Assembly: GCF_008831285.2 (NCBI RefSeq)
Contig: NC_045147.1
Coordinates: forward strand, 708,001 to 772,000
Direction of reading: 5' to 3'
DNA length: 64,000 nucleotides
DNA from: Nymphaea colorata
Taxonomy: Eukaryota > Streptophyta > Magnoliopsida > Nymphaeales > Nymphaeaceae
The notes under the pieces were generated by a model, which saw only the letters and a list, made by a program, of their open reading frames with translations, made no database searches and was not told the DNA's origin. A program made the translations under genes and the position numbers. Positions 8,598 through 19,799 of the stretch are shown here, piece by piece (position 1 is the first letter of the stretch; each line of letters opens with the position of its first letter).

Positions 8598-10690
8598 TGT
8601 AAGTAAGCTTGTGGACTTGTTGCATGGTACTCCATATATGTCCAAATACAAAATAGCATGTAGGTATGAAAGCATTAGAGTCGATTTCTGATAAAAGAAA
8701 CGGAGGTCTGCTCTGGAGACGAGCCAAAATGAGATTTCTTTCCATAAAAGCAAAATGGGAAAGATAAAAGAACTAAGAGCTTGTACTTAAAATTTTACCC
8801 AAAACATCAGATACAAACTGAAGATATGCCAACTTTGTCAAAAGAAAAAATGTAAAAGTGCTACGCATACTAGATTTCACTACGAGCATTGAGACTATTG
8901 ATAATGCATTCTTAAGGTGATTGAATATGAAACCCTCCAGTCTAACTGTTTCTTATCAGCAAAATATTACTGCTTTTTGTAAAATTGTTTTTGTTGTTCT
9001 TTAGATGGAGATAAATCAAATTGAAACTGCTGATAGAGTATTATTTCGTGCGAAATCCTAGATTTTATCATTCACTAGCTGGAATTTATCTCATACATTT
9101 ATCAGGATTTACTGGGCATGATAGTTCCATCATTTCTGCTGTTGTGTTTAAATGTGGTCTAAAATGGATTTTTTGAATGATTTCGCAGAGAAACCCTGGG
9201 CATGTGTAGGCACCGGTAAGCTATTAGCTGGTTTCAAGGCTCACATAAGATTTGCTGCTCCAGGAGCAATTTGGTGGCATGTCGCAGACATGCTAACGCA
9301 TAGAAAGTGTTATCCAATGTAAGTTTGTGGCCTCTAAAGGTTAGTTCGTGGAGTAGTGCTGAAAAATCTCAATGTAGTCCATTATTGTCACCAATTTTTA
9401 TGATTTTTTTTAAAATTCTTTGAAGCAACTAGATTTAAACCCCTGTATCTAATGCAAAAAGGGTTACATGCCTATACTACTACTGGGTCCTACCGGAAGT
9501 TTCTAGCTTTTGCAGAGCTCCTTTTCAGCTTATAAGTAGTGGAGATGCCGCACTAATTATGGTTAAACAGAAGGGAAAATATCTAGCGTCATTGCTTCCA
9601 CATACTATGTACTTGGCTGGTGGAGCTGCCAGAACTTTTCACTTTCATTGAACAACAATTTGCTTGTCGTGTAAGTTATTGAATTTTAAATCAGATTGGC
9701 TTGCTTCTCCTTTCTGAAATATTTTGGGAGTAGGAGGGAGGGTGATTCGACACCTGCACATGATAAGTGGAACAGTCCTTTGTTGCCTTTACACTCTTTA
9801 TGGCCAAGGTTGAATTTGAGACCCCAAATGTGAATGTCAGCGTTATTTAGAAAAGCCAATGATGCAAATGCAGCTATGACACTCTTCCCCAGCCTTGAAC
9901 CAAAGAAATTTTGAGTTGGGTTGGATATCGTATGAATCTCATGTTTTACTATTCTAGATCTTCTTCGAACCCCCGTTCCATTATATATCCTTTCAAAGGT
10001 CTGAACTATCAAGCATCCTTTAAATAACATTGGGTATATTAATATAATGTACTGTAATCCTGTATCTTAGTTCTGTAAGATGGTCGAGTGAAGACGGAAG
10101 TGCTGAAAGGAAAAGCTTGTCTTTTCCCCTACCTTGGACAAGCGCTGATATGACCATTTTTTCCCCGAATGTAGGCATTAATTGCTGTTGCACAGAGTTT
10201 CTTTTAAAATTTCGTAATGGACACATAAATCTTACCTTGGCCTGCTGGAATGCCATGGTTGGCAGGTTAGACGTCCAGGGGACCTAAATCGTGTGTGTGT
10301 GTGTAAAATTTTGCATGTGATATTTTGTTAGTTATCCATTAAGTTGATCAGATGATCCATGTAAGTTCACTTGTGTTGTACGCTAATGCAACAAGTCAGT
10401 TGTATAGCCATTATGGGAGCTGATTCTTGAGCATAATTGTCTTGAGGGACATCCTGCCACTTAGGTTGTCTTTGTTCGTCCAGAAGTTTCCTTCCGACCT
10501 GGAATCCGAGTTCAAATATTTGAGCTTCATCAAATTAAGGATGAAAAAATAGATGTTAGTTCCAGATCTGAAATTTTGACTGGTGGGATGGGAAGCTATG
10601 GACCGAAAAAATGCCTGTTGGGGCTTGAGTAACGTAATCTTCACCAACATCGTTTTTTCCCCCATCGCTTTGTCCCCAGCCGCATCACTG
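8598..10690 (+). other. PDAT 3' flank, with possible 3'-UTR splice sites
   Basis: One base after the PDAT stop codon there is a consensus donor, GTAAGTAAG (from about 8599). A candidate acceptor, TTTCGCAG, ends at 9188, and further donor-like sites occur at 9216 (GTAAGC) and about 9319. This would fit a spliced 3' UTR but needs transcript evidence. Beyond 9.4 kb I see no recognisable gene: open frames on the - strand between 9.7 and 10.7 kb are short and carry no known motif. Confidence 0.4.
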
Positions 10691-12780
10691 TAGCTCACCT
10701 AAACTGCAGCTGTTGGTCTTTGGAAGGGAATTCTCACCCTCTTCCCCGTCTGGCGGCGTCTTCCGGCGCCATACGCACAGTTTTCTGGTTGTCATCAACC
10801 AAGGTGTTCTCTCTCTATCCCTCTCATATTCTTCATGGGTAGGCGTTTTGGTGCGACCACAACTCCCCGTCCTCTTTTTGTTGCCCATCGCCGAAGCAGT
10901 CATATTCGAGTGAAAGGCCTCTTATCAGGTGCTCTTTCTCTCAAACGCCTGGTTGGTGGAATAAATTTAACAGGCCACCACATATTTTCTGTTTCAAAAA
11001 TATCTGTCTGCTTTTATTAAAACTATTTGGGTGGTTGGTTTATCAAATTTAAGTTACCCAGAGAATGGTTAGAATTTAAAAATAATTTTCTTTTCAATGA
11101 AAGCTATTGGGAGATGAGCAATGTTAAATGCAATGGGGCGAATATGCTTCGTGACAAGTGTATCATATTCATAAAATAATGCGAAAAATGAAAAACGACT
11201 AAAATGACAAATATGCAAGAATAATATAAGAGCATGTTTAACTCATGTTGATAATCGTTCATAGTTCATAAATAGTTCACAAACAATTACTTAATGCACC
11301 ATATAACAAAAGATCACATGAATTCAATCAGGTGAACACTTAGACAATTAAAAATTAAATAAGAAAAAAAAAACTAAAAGGGCTATGACTCTTCTTATGG
11401 CCGATTTTTGTATACGCAATAGCATTCCATGATGAAAATTAAAATCTCATAATAAAAGAGAAAGTAAGCTGACAAGAATGCCACGAAAAAACTAATATAG
11501 TTTAACAATATGGTAGCAAAAATTTAAAAAAATGAAAGAGAAAGAGGCGGAAGCTGCTAACTAGCAGCCGCCCTTATTGCAGAACAGAGAGAGAGAGAGA
11601 GAAAAGAAGGATGGTCGGTTGTCCTCATTTGCAATAGGTATGATAAAGAATCGGTGGTCGTCAAAGGGAGGGGATCCATTGGGCGTGTTTTGAAGAAGGG
11701 CTTAGATGGATATCACCATGTTTTGTTATCACACACCTACGCAGTGAGGCGTGCACCTCTGATAACAATGGAAATGATATGGCATTAATACTACGTTTGA
11801 CAAACAATTCTCTCCAATTCTCTCCAAATTTAACAGCCATGGCATTTCATTCATATTCCATCAAACTGAAGAAAATATTTCTTGAAATCACAATTCCACG
11901 CCATCACACACGGGAACAAATTGGAAATGGGAATGTTAATCTCATTCCAGATTTACCTGTAATGAAGTTCTGCAAACTTCCTTCTAAAATCAGAAAGCCT
12001 AGGGAGCAAATACTACCTTAGGTTTAGGTAGCGTTTGACGGTTGGGAATTAAGTTGTTGGCCGAATTAGATTTCTAGATAAAGGTGGAATGAGATTAAAA
12101 TCCCACGTTCCAACCTTGTCTTATGCGTAATGGTGGAATATTGGTTCCTGGTATGATCTTACTTGTACTGTCTGATGAGATGAAAAAAAAAAAAAAAAAA
12201 AAAGCTTGCTCAAAATTTTTGACCGTTGGCTTCCACTGCAAACCGCCGTTCTTATTGTTGGCTTCAACGGAAAAGAATGCAACCACAACATGATGCAACT
12301 ACAATGCCAGTCCTATTAATTTAACCACAACCAAGAAAAAAAAAAAAAGCATAATGTGTAGTTCTATAAGAAAAAAAAAACATGGCTTTCGATATCCATA
12401 TTTGCAACAGTGATATAATTGTAATATCTTTCTTTTCTATAAGTTCTATGACAATATCAAATGGAAGCAAATGGACATACATGAAAAGGCCATTATAAGA
12501 CCAAAACCAGATCCATGTAGTGCAATATCTGATTGCGATAGACGACACAGCCAGCAGCATATTGCAACGAATAACATATATTATATCCAAAATGCAACCG
12601 ATAGCACATAGCAGTCCTTTACATCATATATAAAGCAAACCATATATCAAAAGTTTGTGAAATAGCCAATCTAAACCATCCATACATAAGCACCTCATCA
12701 AAGTGAGACTGTACATTATTCAGTTCTCACCGTCACAAATGCTTATCGTGAGTGCATTCCAGTATATAAGTAGGTCATCA
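10690..12780. other. Intergenic DNA without a recognised gene
   Basis: 10.7-10.95 kb is GC-richer and has a short + frame from 10835 (MGRRFGATTTPRP...) that might be the 5' end of a lost gene, but nothing identifies it. 11.0-11.6 kb is AT-rich with a (GA)n tract near 11587. Around 11786 and 12032 the phrases ACGTTTGACAA and GCGTTTGACGGTTGGG look like ends of MITE-type elements, but I could not pair them. A poly(A) run lies at 12182-12202. Confidence 0.4.
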
Positions 12781-12789
12781 AGTACAAAT

Positions 12790-13090
12790 CCAACATATGA
12801 TGACAAAATTGGAGATTCCACTTGACACTTCAATGTAGGGAATCATCGTTTCAATAATCCAAATGCTCTTTCAATTGTCGATGGTAATTGTAAATGTCGA
12901 TGATTAAATAGTTTCTCTGCATTTCTAATGGTATGCACTTCGAGTAAGTTAAATTCAGACGCATGATAACGATGACTTTAATAAGAAGTTGAGGCTGAAA
13001 ATATTGGGGTAACCACAATCAGCGAAATAATGTTTTCCTGCCAGTACATGTCAATGTCACCCCAATTTAAGTGTATAATAAATAGTCATG

Positions 13091-13171
<81 letters not shown>

Positions 13172-13450
13172 CACCTCTAGGAACACAAATGTTTCTTAAA
13201 AAAGTGATCAAGTGCACTGCATAGCATTCTTGAATCATTTGCACTTCCTTCCCATCCAGTCATTACATAGTGAAATTGCATGTCAAAGCCAACTATACCC
13301 AACACATTCTATGAAAGGCATCCCTAATTGTTTATATCAGTATCTTGCTTGTTTTATTGATGGTACCCAAATAGGTATATGAGTACTATCATAACACCTA
13401 CAGTCTTACATGCATTGAAACAAGTTAGTTGTAGATTACACAGCAATTAT
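12790..13450 (-). pseudogene. Harbinger DDE transposase remnant
   Basis: Reverse-strand translation gives, in order and across frame breaks, HIPIWVPSIKQARY (about 13380-13330), a counterpart of the family's GTHIPVWVP segment; MGRKCK and related residues (WEGSANDSR equivalent, about 13250); a GKHYFADCGYPN segment (GKYYLVDAGYP equivalent, about 13030); and NAEKLFNHRHLQLPSTIERA (about 12925-12860), the NLRH...IERTFG block. The order and spacing are those of PIF/Harbinger nuclease proteins. In-frame stops and the (TA)n expansion make it non-functional. Confidence 0.8.
13094..13169. repeat. (TA)n microsatellite, ~76 bp
   Basis: Uninterrupted TA tract within the dead Harbinger transposase; any long open frame across it is an artefact of the repeat. 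Confidence 0.95.
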
Positions 13451-14193
13451 AAATGTCTAACAAATATATCTTTACCTTAAAGTAAGGATAAAAATGATTA
13501 TTTCCTCGAATAGTTTGTGGAATATCATTGTTTGGCCATCAAATGTATTATTTTCTCAATCAACAAATTGCATGCAGGACAAGAGCAACATACTTGTTGT
13601 CTACCCATAAGTGTTGAAATGCATTGCATATTATGCTCATTATGTCCAAAGGTTAGAAGAAATATGGTGACCTGTTATTATATTAACATCTCACGAGCAT
13701 CTTCCAACATATTTCGTTCTCTGAACAGTTCACATAGTCCAACAAATGTTCATTGATCCATCCTTAGTAAGTCCAAGTAATTCATGTGATGACCATAGAT
13801 GCTGTTATGAATAAATTCATATATAGGTTTCTATATGGATGAACAATTTCCTTACATTGATACAATTGTCTTATAAACAAAAGGATGGAACATTTTCTGA
13901 TTTGAATAATTTTTTCTTCCTCCTTTTCCTCTGAAGAAATGTTTGGGATGCTCCATGGCCTAAAATTTAATAACAAGCATGCCAAAAGTAGAAACCAATT
14001 GTTGCAATAATCAAACAATAGATATGTCATGAACATTTAATAAGTATATCTGTTATGAACAACTAATGAATAGATATGTCATGAATAACTAATAAATAGA
14101 CAATTGCTGCACAAATGAAAACAATATAAATGATAACATCATGAAATGAAAAGGAGCATACCATTATAAGGCACATGATTGGTAAACCACTTA

Positions 14194-15720
14194 CTAGTCT
14201 CTGAAGAGTTTCTCAAGCAACCAAGCTACCTGCATTTCAAGATCGAGGTTGAGAAAAACCTTAGGCTTGTCACTAGTCACGAACAATTCATGGGCTCTCA
14301 TTAGCAAGCTGTTGTCTATCTCATCAGCCTCATGCATTTCGTGAAACATGCCATCAACCTTATCAGATTGCGCATTTCTAGATGTTGGACAGAACGACGA
14401 CATTTTTAGCGATGTTGTGCAACATGTGAGAACAATTTTTCATCCAGTGCAGAAGTTCTCATTCTTTTGGAGGACGAGGACGACCAGTTTGTTTCTATTG
14501 TTTGATGCACATGGGTCTTGTGATGGTTGCGTGTGAGGTGTTGGGACTGTACTGGAGACTCAACATTTAACATTTGAGTGAACGATTGATTGTAGTCAAA
14601 ATTCATTTCAATGTCAGTGGGCCATGGATGTGTTAGGAACTGTATCATATTCTTGGGGACATGTTGCTGCGTGGTCCTTGGCTTGACCCATCACATTTTC
14701 ATCCCCATATATAGGGCTGCACAATCAGCTGAGCCAACTCAAGCTCGACTCCAACTTGCTTGAAAAAACTTGGCTCATGCTTGAGTTGTTTATAAACAAG
14801 CCGAGTTCGAACTTAAAAGGATACTCGAAAAGATAAACGAGTCAAGTTCGAATTTCAGGAATTGGACTCGTTTATACTTTTAGCTTTTAGAGTAAAACAA
14901 ATTTTCACAAGTTACGTAAGTTAAACGAGTTACATGAGTTAATGCTTATATGAGTTAAACGAGTTAATGCTTACACACATTAACGTTAAACGAGTTAACA
15001 CATAAACAAGTTAAATGGGTTAAACGAGTCAAGTTCGAACTCGATTTTGTGTAGTCGGGTCGAGTTCGAGCTTGCTATAAGGAGTTCGACTCAAGTTCGA
15101 GCCGAGCTCGAGCTCGAGTTTTTTGGGCCGAGTCGAGCTCCTCTGCAGCCCTTGATATATCTCAAGAAACTTTTCATAGTATTTCCATTTTTGTGCATTC
15201 TTGATGTTTTTCCAATTTGGATATTTTTGCAATATGTTTCATAATTACATACCGATGAAATATATGATTCCAAATAAAAAATAACCTATGGAGGGTTTTA
15301 AACTTACGTGGATGTGCTCAGCCCAAACTTGTGGATCAACATAACTACATTTGGTCGTTGGGTCCCAACCAAACCCACTTGTGTGCAAGATTTCTCAACA
15401 CACTTGGATACCATGTTTGGCATTCTTTTAGTTTATTCCTTCTTTTCTCTTTTGTTGAATTAAGCCCATACAATTCTATCATTTTCTTTTCTATTGTTGT
15501 GTATGCTTTGGGCTTCAAGCCCTTAAGTTCATGCCAAGAATCCATGCTTGCTCAAGCAACAATTCTACTAACTTGTCCATTTGACCTTCACTCCATACAA
15601 AATTCTCACCCCTTATTGAAGAATTGCTTTCTTCCATTACTGAATTTTAAAAGTGTGTTGCATAATATATGTTACATACATAAGGAGCAAAAACATCTCA
15701 GTCCAACAAAAGCACAATAG
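14194..15720 (-). pseudogene. Harbinger Myb/SANT-like protein remnant
   Basis: The upstream part (15545 to 15300) reads with IEKKMIELYGLN and NKLKECQTWYPSVLRNLAH, then a broken PQVWAEHIH-like segment, the signature of plant Myb/SANT-like proteins encoded next to Harbinger nucleases. The downstream part (14403 to 14194) reads MHEADEIDNSLLMRAHELF...AWLLEKL. The two halves are separated by a 440-bp hAT-like MITE and by stops. The family call is good; exact ends are approximate. Confidence 0.65.
14713..15152. mobile_element. hAT-like MITE, 440 bp
   Basis: Perfect 9-bp terminal inverted repeats AGGGCTGCA / TGCAGCCCT enclose a body made of reiterated words (AAACGAGTTAA, AGTTCGAACTCG, GAGCTCGAGCTCGAG), largely self-complementary. 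The flanks CCATATAT (14705-14712) and TGATATAT (15153-15160) match in 6 of 8 bases, the target-duplication length of hAT elements. It has no coding capacity. A truncated relative lies near 35.43-35.56 kb. Confidence 0.7.
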
Positions 15721-15777
15721 AATAATCAGCATCTTCAATTTGTAGTGAAGCAGTCAATCTCTATCCCCCCTACACAC

Positions 15778-15780
<3 letters not shown>

Positions 15781-15813
<33 letters not shown>
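15781..15813. repeat. (TA)n microsatellite
   Basis: Pure TA tract just right of the Harbinger remnant. Confidence 0.95.
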
Positions 15814-15818
<5 letters not shown>

Positions 15819-16227
15819 AGGCATAACGAGTGACTATAATCCACGGATTTCACGAGCAGGCAGATCACCGTCCGATCAGCTTTTAATCGGTCGATCGAGA
15901 TTTTAAGACCAACAAAAAATATTGAGATTTCGAGAGGGGGTCCACCTGCGCGCTCACACTTCCCCCTTCCTCACTCTCTCTCTTCCTGCCCGCTCTCATG
16001 CTTGCCCTCACCTCTCATTTCAAAAAACCCTCGTGAAGCTGAGACCCTCTCTCGTGCAGCTCCGATGGCGAGCAGCTCAGTTGACGGCAACAGTGACTGT
16101 TCTCTGCATCATACACACTGTCTCTCGCTCTTCTTGCATCGGCTCCAGCTCCATGTCTGTCTGTTTTTTTTTTTCTTGTTTTCCTTGTTTCCTTAAGGCG
16201 TCAATGAAGGACTCTCCCATCGCCAGC

Positions 16228-16270
<43 letters not shown>

Positions 16271-16530
16271 CACCATTGGCGTCGGCTCCATGGCCGACAA
16301 ATTTTTTTTTTCCTTTGTTTCCTTAAGGCATGGATGAGGGGCTCTTTGTTTCTATACTTTCTTTTACTAATTTGAGATTAGGAATTGGGTATTCCGACAG
16401 TGACTTATTCGCCATGGGAAAGAATCCGAGAGGGCGACCATCAATTTTTTGGACCGTTTGTAAAGTTGGTAAACAACAGTTGATGTGTTACAGTGTTCGA
16501 TTGTTGTTGATTCACTGTTGATGAGTATTT
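15814..16530. other. CT-rich leader-like DNA with (CT)n and a short duplicated block
   Basis: 15.94-16.33 kb is CT-rich, like a plant promoter/leader, with (CT)n at about 16232-16268. The phrase TTTGTTTCCTTAAGGC occurs twice (about 16184 and 16313), so a local duplication flanks the CT tract. A start codon at 16065 opens a frame of low quality. It may have been the 5' region of the PPR fragment that follows; no intact gene is seen. Confidence 0.35.
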
Positions 16531-16737
16531 GTGGGCGATGCTTTTGATTCCATAAGCAAAAATAGGGACTTGTTCATTCCACACCAATTGTTCGAGAAAA
16601 TGCCTTACTGGGATTTGGTAGCTTGGAACTCTTTGATTTCCATGTACGTGGAGAGTGGTCGACACCGTCACACCATACCTTGTTCTGTTTATCCTTCAAA
16701 TCGAACTCATTGGTGCTCCTTCCTTGTACATCAATAA
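16531..16737 (+). pseudogene. Pentatricopeptide-repeat (PPR) protein fragment
   Basis: The frame reads QLFEKMPYWDLVAWNSLIS followed by MYVESGRH. This matches a PPR motif of the plant PLS type, whose repeats typically read LFDEMP-x-RDVVSWNxLISGYxxxG. Only about one repeat is present; the preceding and following residues do not continue the pattern and the frame ends at 16737. It is a relic of a much longer gene (PPR proteins usually have ten or more repeats), most likely organelle-RNA related by family, but not functional here. Confidence 0.6.
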
Positions 16738-17301
16738 GTTGTTATTCCTTTTACTTCAGCCTTATGTAGAAATTCCTTAGTTGGGTAGCTATGAATGAAC
16801 CATGGAGCTTTGTTGGGCTATGTGCAACTTGTTTAAAATCCTTTTTTCGTTTTCAATGGTGGCAGAACTTGTATTGCCTGCAGATAAAGAATTGGAACGA
16901 AAAAAGATGAACAACCCAAAGTTCTCGCCAAACAGATACCTAACAATGTCTACTAGAAAAGAAAGCTCCCCATCTGCCAACTTCTTGATAAGTTTTGTGT
17001 TGATCATGGATGTACAATTCCACAATAGTTGATAATATTTGTCTAAAGGTATAACCACAAGGACATGGCACAAAAGGTACCAAGATTGTCCTTGTAGAGG
17101 CCAATAGATACTTGTGAAGAAAAAAACGAGAAGGGAATCGTTTTAAAAAAGCGATAACGTACAGTTCCAGCATACTGCTTAACCAAAAAATTCTGAAATT
17201 CTAATTTTTGTGAAACTCACTAAAGTTATGTTTAGCTTAATAAGCATACACTGGGGACATTGAAGATATACAACATTAAAGACAGAAAAATTGAGCTACT
17301 A

Positions 17302-17610
17302 TAGGTAAGAAGCAGCCTTAAGATCATTCTTATGGTCATCCAGCTTCACATGCCATGTACTCTTCTTGCGTGAGACGTAGGAGCAGCCCTTGTGCTTGAG
17401 GTTGTTCTTGTGCCAATCACTCCTGAAATCATTGCAGTACTGCTTGGCATTTCCTACAAGAGCATTATATGTGCTGCATTTATGCAACTTCACCCGTGGT
17501 GTGTGGTGCAGGATAAGTAGGCAATTGAAGATGAAAGTGAAAGGAAAACCTTCCAAAAATCTCATGGCCGAAAGAAAATGAAGGAAGAGGTTGAACGACA
17601 GGCTCTCCAT
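17302..17610 (-). CDS. Unrecognised reading frame with a coding-like C-terminus
   Basis: A 103-codon frame on the - strand. Its last ~65 residues are rich in Cys, His, Lys and Trp (NAKQYCNDFRSDWHKNNLKH, then KGCSYVSRKKSTWHVKLDDH and a short tail ending ASYL and a stop) and show regular codon use, unlike the T-rich upstream third. That suggests a real or recently real exon whose N-terminal part lies elsewhere. I do not recognise the family and assign no function. It sits between a PPR relic and a Copia element, so a captured or processed gene fragment is possible. Confidence 0.3.
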
Positions 17611-17809
17611 GCTTAGATATGTTCTTCAAAGAATCAGCAAGGTTGAGTAAAGATCATTAAGTTATAAGCATGATTCAAATGCTGAACTGTAGCGCACAAG
17701 AAGATCATATGCATTAAGCGAAGAACATAACATGATTAAGGTACTATTGCTGCCAAAAAACAAATATTTGAAAGAATAAACATGCTGGACACGAAAGAGA
17801 AGTAAGGGG

Positions 17810-18058
17810 TGTTGGAAATCAAAATGAAGAAATAATTAAAGCGACATGAATTTTTAAAGTGGTTTAGCCAATAGACTTACGTCCACTGTTCTATCATTTC
17901 TGTCTTACATTCCTTTGGTAGAGAGGTTCCTTTATATAGAGGAGATACATAAGGGGTCTCTAATTCCTAAGAGACATGTCTTCTCATCTTCCAAGAGACA
18001 TGACTTTTCATCTCTCAAGTAATTCACTTTAAGAGCCTTTTTGGTATTTCTGTTAACA
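17810..18058 (-). repeat. Copia 3' LTR (element on - strand)
   Basis: 249 bp, TGTTGGAAATC...TGTTAACA in + orientation. TCCCCTCACA next to it (18059-18068) is, on the - strand, TGTGAGGGGA, a polypurine tract in the right place. Confidence 0.93.
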
Positions 18059-18069
18059 TCCCCTCACAA

Positions 18070-18875
18070 GCTCAATGCTTCAATAATGAGATTGAGCTTG
18101 TTAAGTATTTGATAATGGTGCTGCTTACTAAGTGGCTTAGTTAAAATATCAGCAACCTGATTTTTGGAAGAGATATACTGAATTTTCAATTCTCCTATAG
18201 CCAGTTTTTTTTCGAAAAAAATGAAGGTCAATCTCTATGTGTTTGTTGTGGCTATGATACACAAGATGAACTGCAAGATAGGCTGCACCAATGTTATCGC
18301 ACCATAGTATGGGAGGTTGTGATTGAGCAACACAAAGTTCTTTTAATAAAAATTGTAACTACATAATTTCAATAGTAGTATTGGCAATAGATCGATACTC
18401 AGCATCAGTCCTAAAACGAGAAACAACTGACTATTTTTTAGCACTCCATGAATCTAGATTGGATCCAATAAACACTGCATATCCACATGTAGATAATTTA
18501 TCATTGACAAATAACAAGACCATAATCAATAGTGTGTTTCAAATATCTTAGGATTATCTTTACGACATCCCAATGGGCATCAGCAGGATGATGCATGTAT
18601 TGACAAACCTTGTTGACAGTATAAGAGATGTCTGGGCGAGTCATAGTAGAGTATTGAAGAGTTCCAACAATGCTACAATAAAGAGTTGGATAATAAAAAT
18701 TTGATCCAGTTTGAACAGCTAAAGCAGGGAAACATGCCATGGGAGTTGAAACGCCCTTAGCTCCAAGCGTATTTGTTCTTTTGAGAAACTCAAATATATA
18801 TTTCATTTGAGACAATATTAGCTTATTGTCAATTCTTGTTGCTTCCATACCAAAAAAAAAATGAAGCTCACCCAA
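18070..18875 (-). pseudogene. Copia RNase H and reverse-transcriptase C-terminal region
   Basis: 18875 to 18501 reads MGELHFFFGMEATR, then GVSTPMACFPALA and YCSIVGTLQYSTMTRPDISY, then CQYMHHP and LRYLKHTIDYGL: the stretch linking reverse transcriptase to RNase H in Copia. Further left, fragments reading LWCDNIGAAYLA, HSHNKHIEIDLHF and VADILTKPLS mark RNase H down to about 18075. Stops interrupt the frame (for example at 18500). Confidence 0.9.
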
Positions 18876-19171
18876 ATCTTTAATGACAAACTCACTTTTG
18901 AAACAAATAATTTTATGAATATATTTTGGTAAGCTTCTTGTTTGATCATGTCATCTACATATATCAAAATATATACAAGTATTTCTCTTTTTCTTAAAAT
19001 GAAAAGAAGAGATGAATCTATTTGAGCCCCTTTAAAACCAACATTTTGGAGGAATAGACTAAGACACACAAACCATGCCTTAGGAGCATGTTTTAAACCA
19101 CATAGAGCATGTTCAAGTTTGCATACATGATTCGGAAAGGAATGATTTTGAAATTCGGGTGGTTGAACCAT
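18818..19171 (-). pseudogene. Copia reverse transcriptase core
   Basis: The frame contains CKLEHALCGLKHAPKAWF and IYVDDM. The YVDD catalytic box is kept, but the palm/finger region upstream lies in other frames (about 19172-19680) and is broken. It overlaps the next frame by 58 bp, showing a frameshift near 18850. Confidence 0.92.
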
Positions 19172-19799
19172 ATAAACTTCTTCTGAAATAGATCCATATA
19201 GAAATGCATTTTGAATATCTAACTGATGTATTTTTCATTTGTGACTCATAGAAATAGCTAATACTGTCTGAATTGTAGTAAACTTCACAACAGAGCTGAA
19301 GGTTTCAGTATAGTCAATTCATTCTTTTTTACTATACCCCTTGGCGACGAGTCTAGCTTTGTATCTTTTCAACGATTCATCTGCTTTTCACTTAATTTTG
19401 AACACCCATTTACATCCTACAATGTGTTTGGCTTCTTTCTTTGAAATAAGTTTTCAAATAATCTTTCAAATAAAAGTATCATATTTTTCTTGCATGACCT
19501 TCCTCTAATTTTCATCATCATATGCTTTCTTGAAATTTGATGGTTCTTTGTCTTCAAGAAGAGTGGTGACAAAAGTTCTTGAAAGAAAATGTTTGCTAGA
19601 AAAATATGTATGGAACTCATTGTATTTAGATTAGGTTTGAAGGTTCCCACTTGAGATCTAGTAGTCATAGGATGGACTCGTTCTTGATTTGGTTCATTTT
19701 CATTGGATTGGGTTGACTCATCTTTTTCAAGAGTTTCAGGCGGATGATGGTATTGTAGGGTTTGAGAACTGATATTTATGAGAGGAGGTTAAAATGATA

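Larger units (their letters stand above)
12790..15720 (-). mobile_element. Decayed PIF/Harbinger transposon
   Basis: Read on the - strand, this region carries the two genes of a Harbinger element in the usual pair: a Myb/SANT-like DNA-binding protein (15720 to 14200) and a DDE nuclease-type transposase (13450 to 12790). Both have stops and frameshifts. A (TA)n tract of ~76 bp lies inside the transposase part, and a hAT-like MITE interrupts the Myb-like part. Terminal inverted repeats and a 3-bp target duplication were not located. Confidence 0.75.

Noticed and set aside
10835-11020. Possible small gene starting MGRRFGATTTPRP
   Set aside because: No recognised family, no continuation across the GTGCTC site at 10928 and no conserved motif; left as a note in the intergenic entry.
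13030-13224. 65-codon open frame across the long (TA)n tract
   Set aside because: TATATA encodes an Ile/Tyr run without stops; the frame exists only because of the microsatellite.
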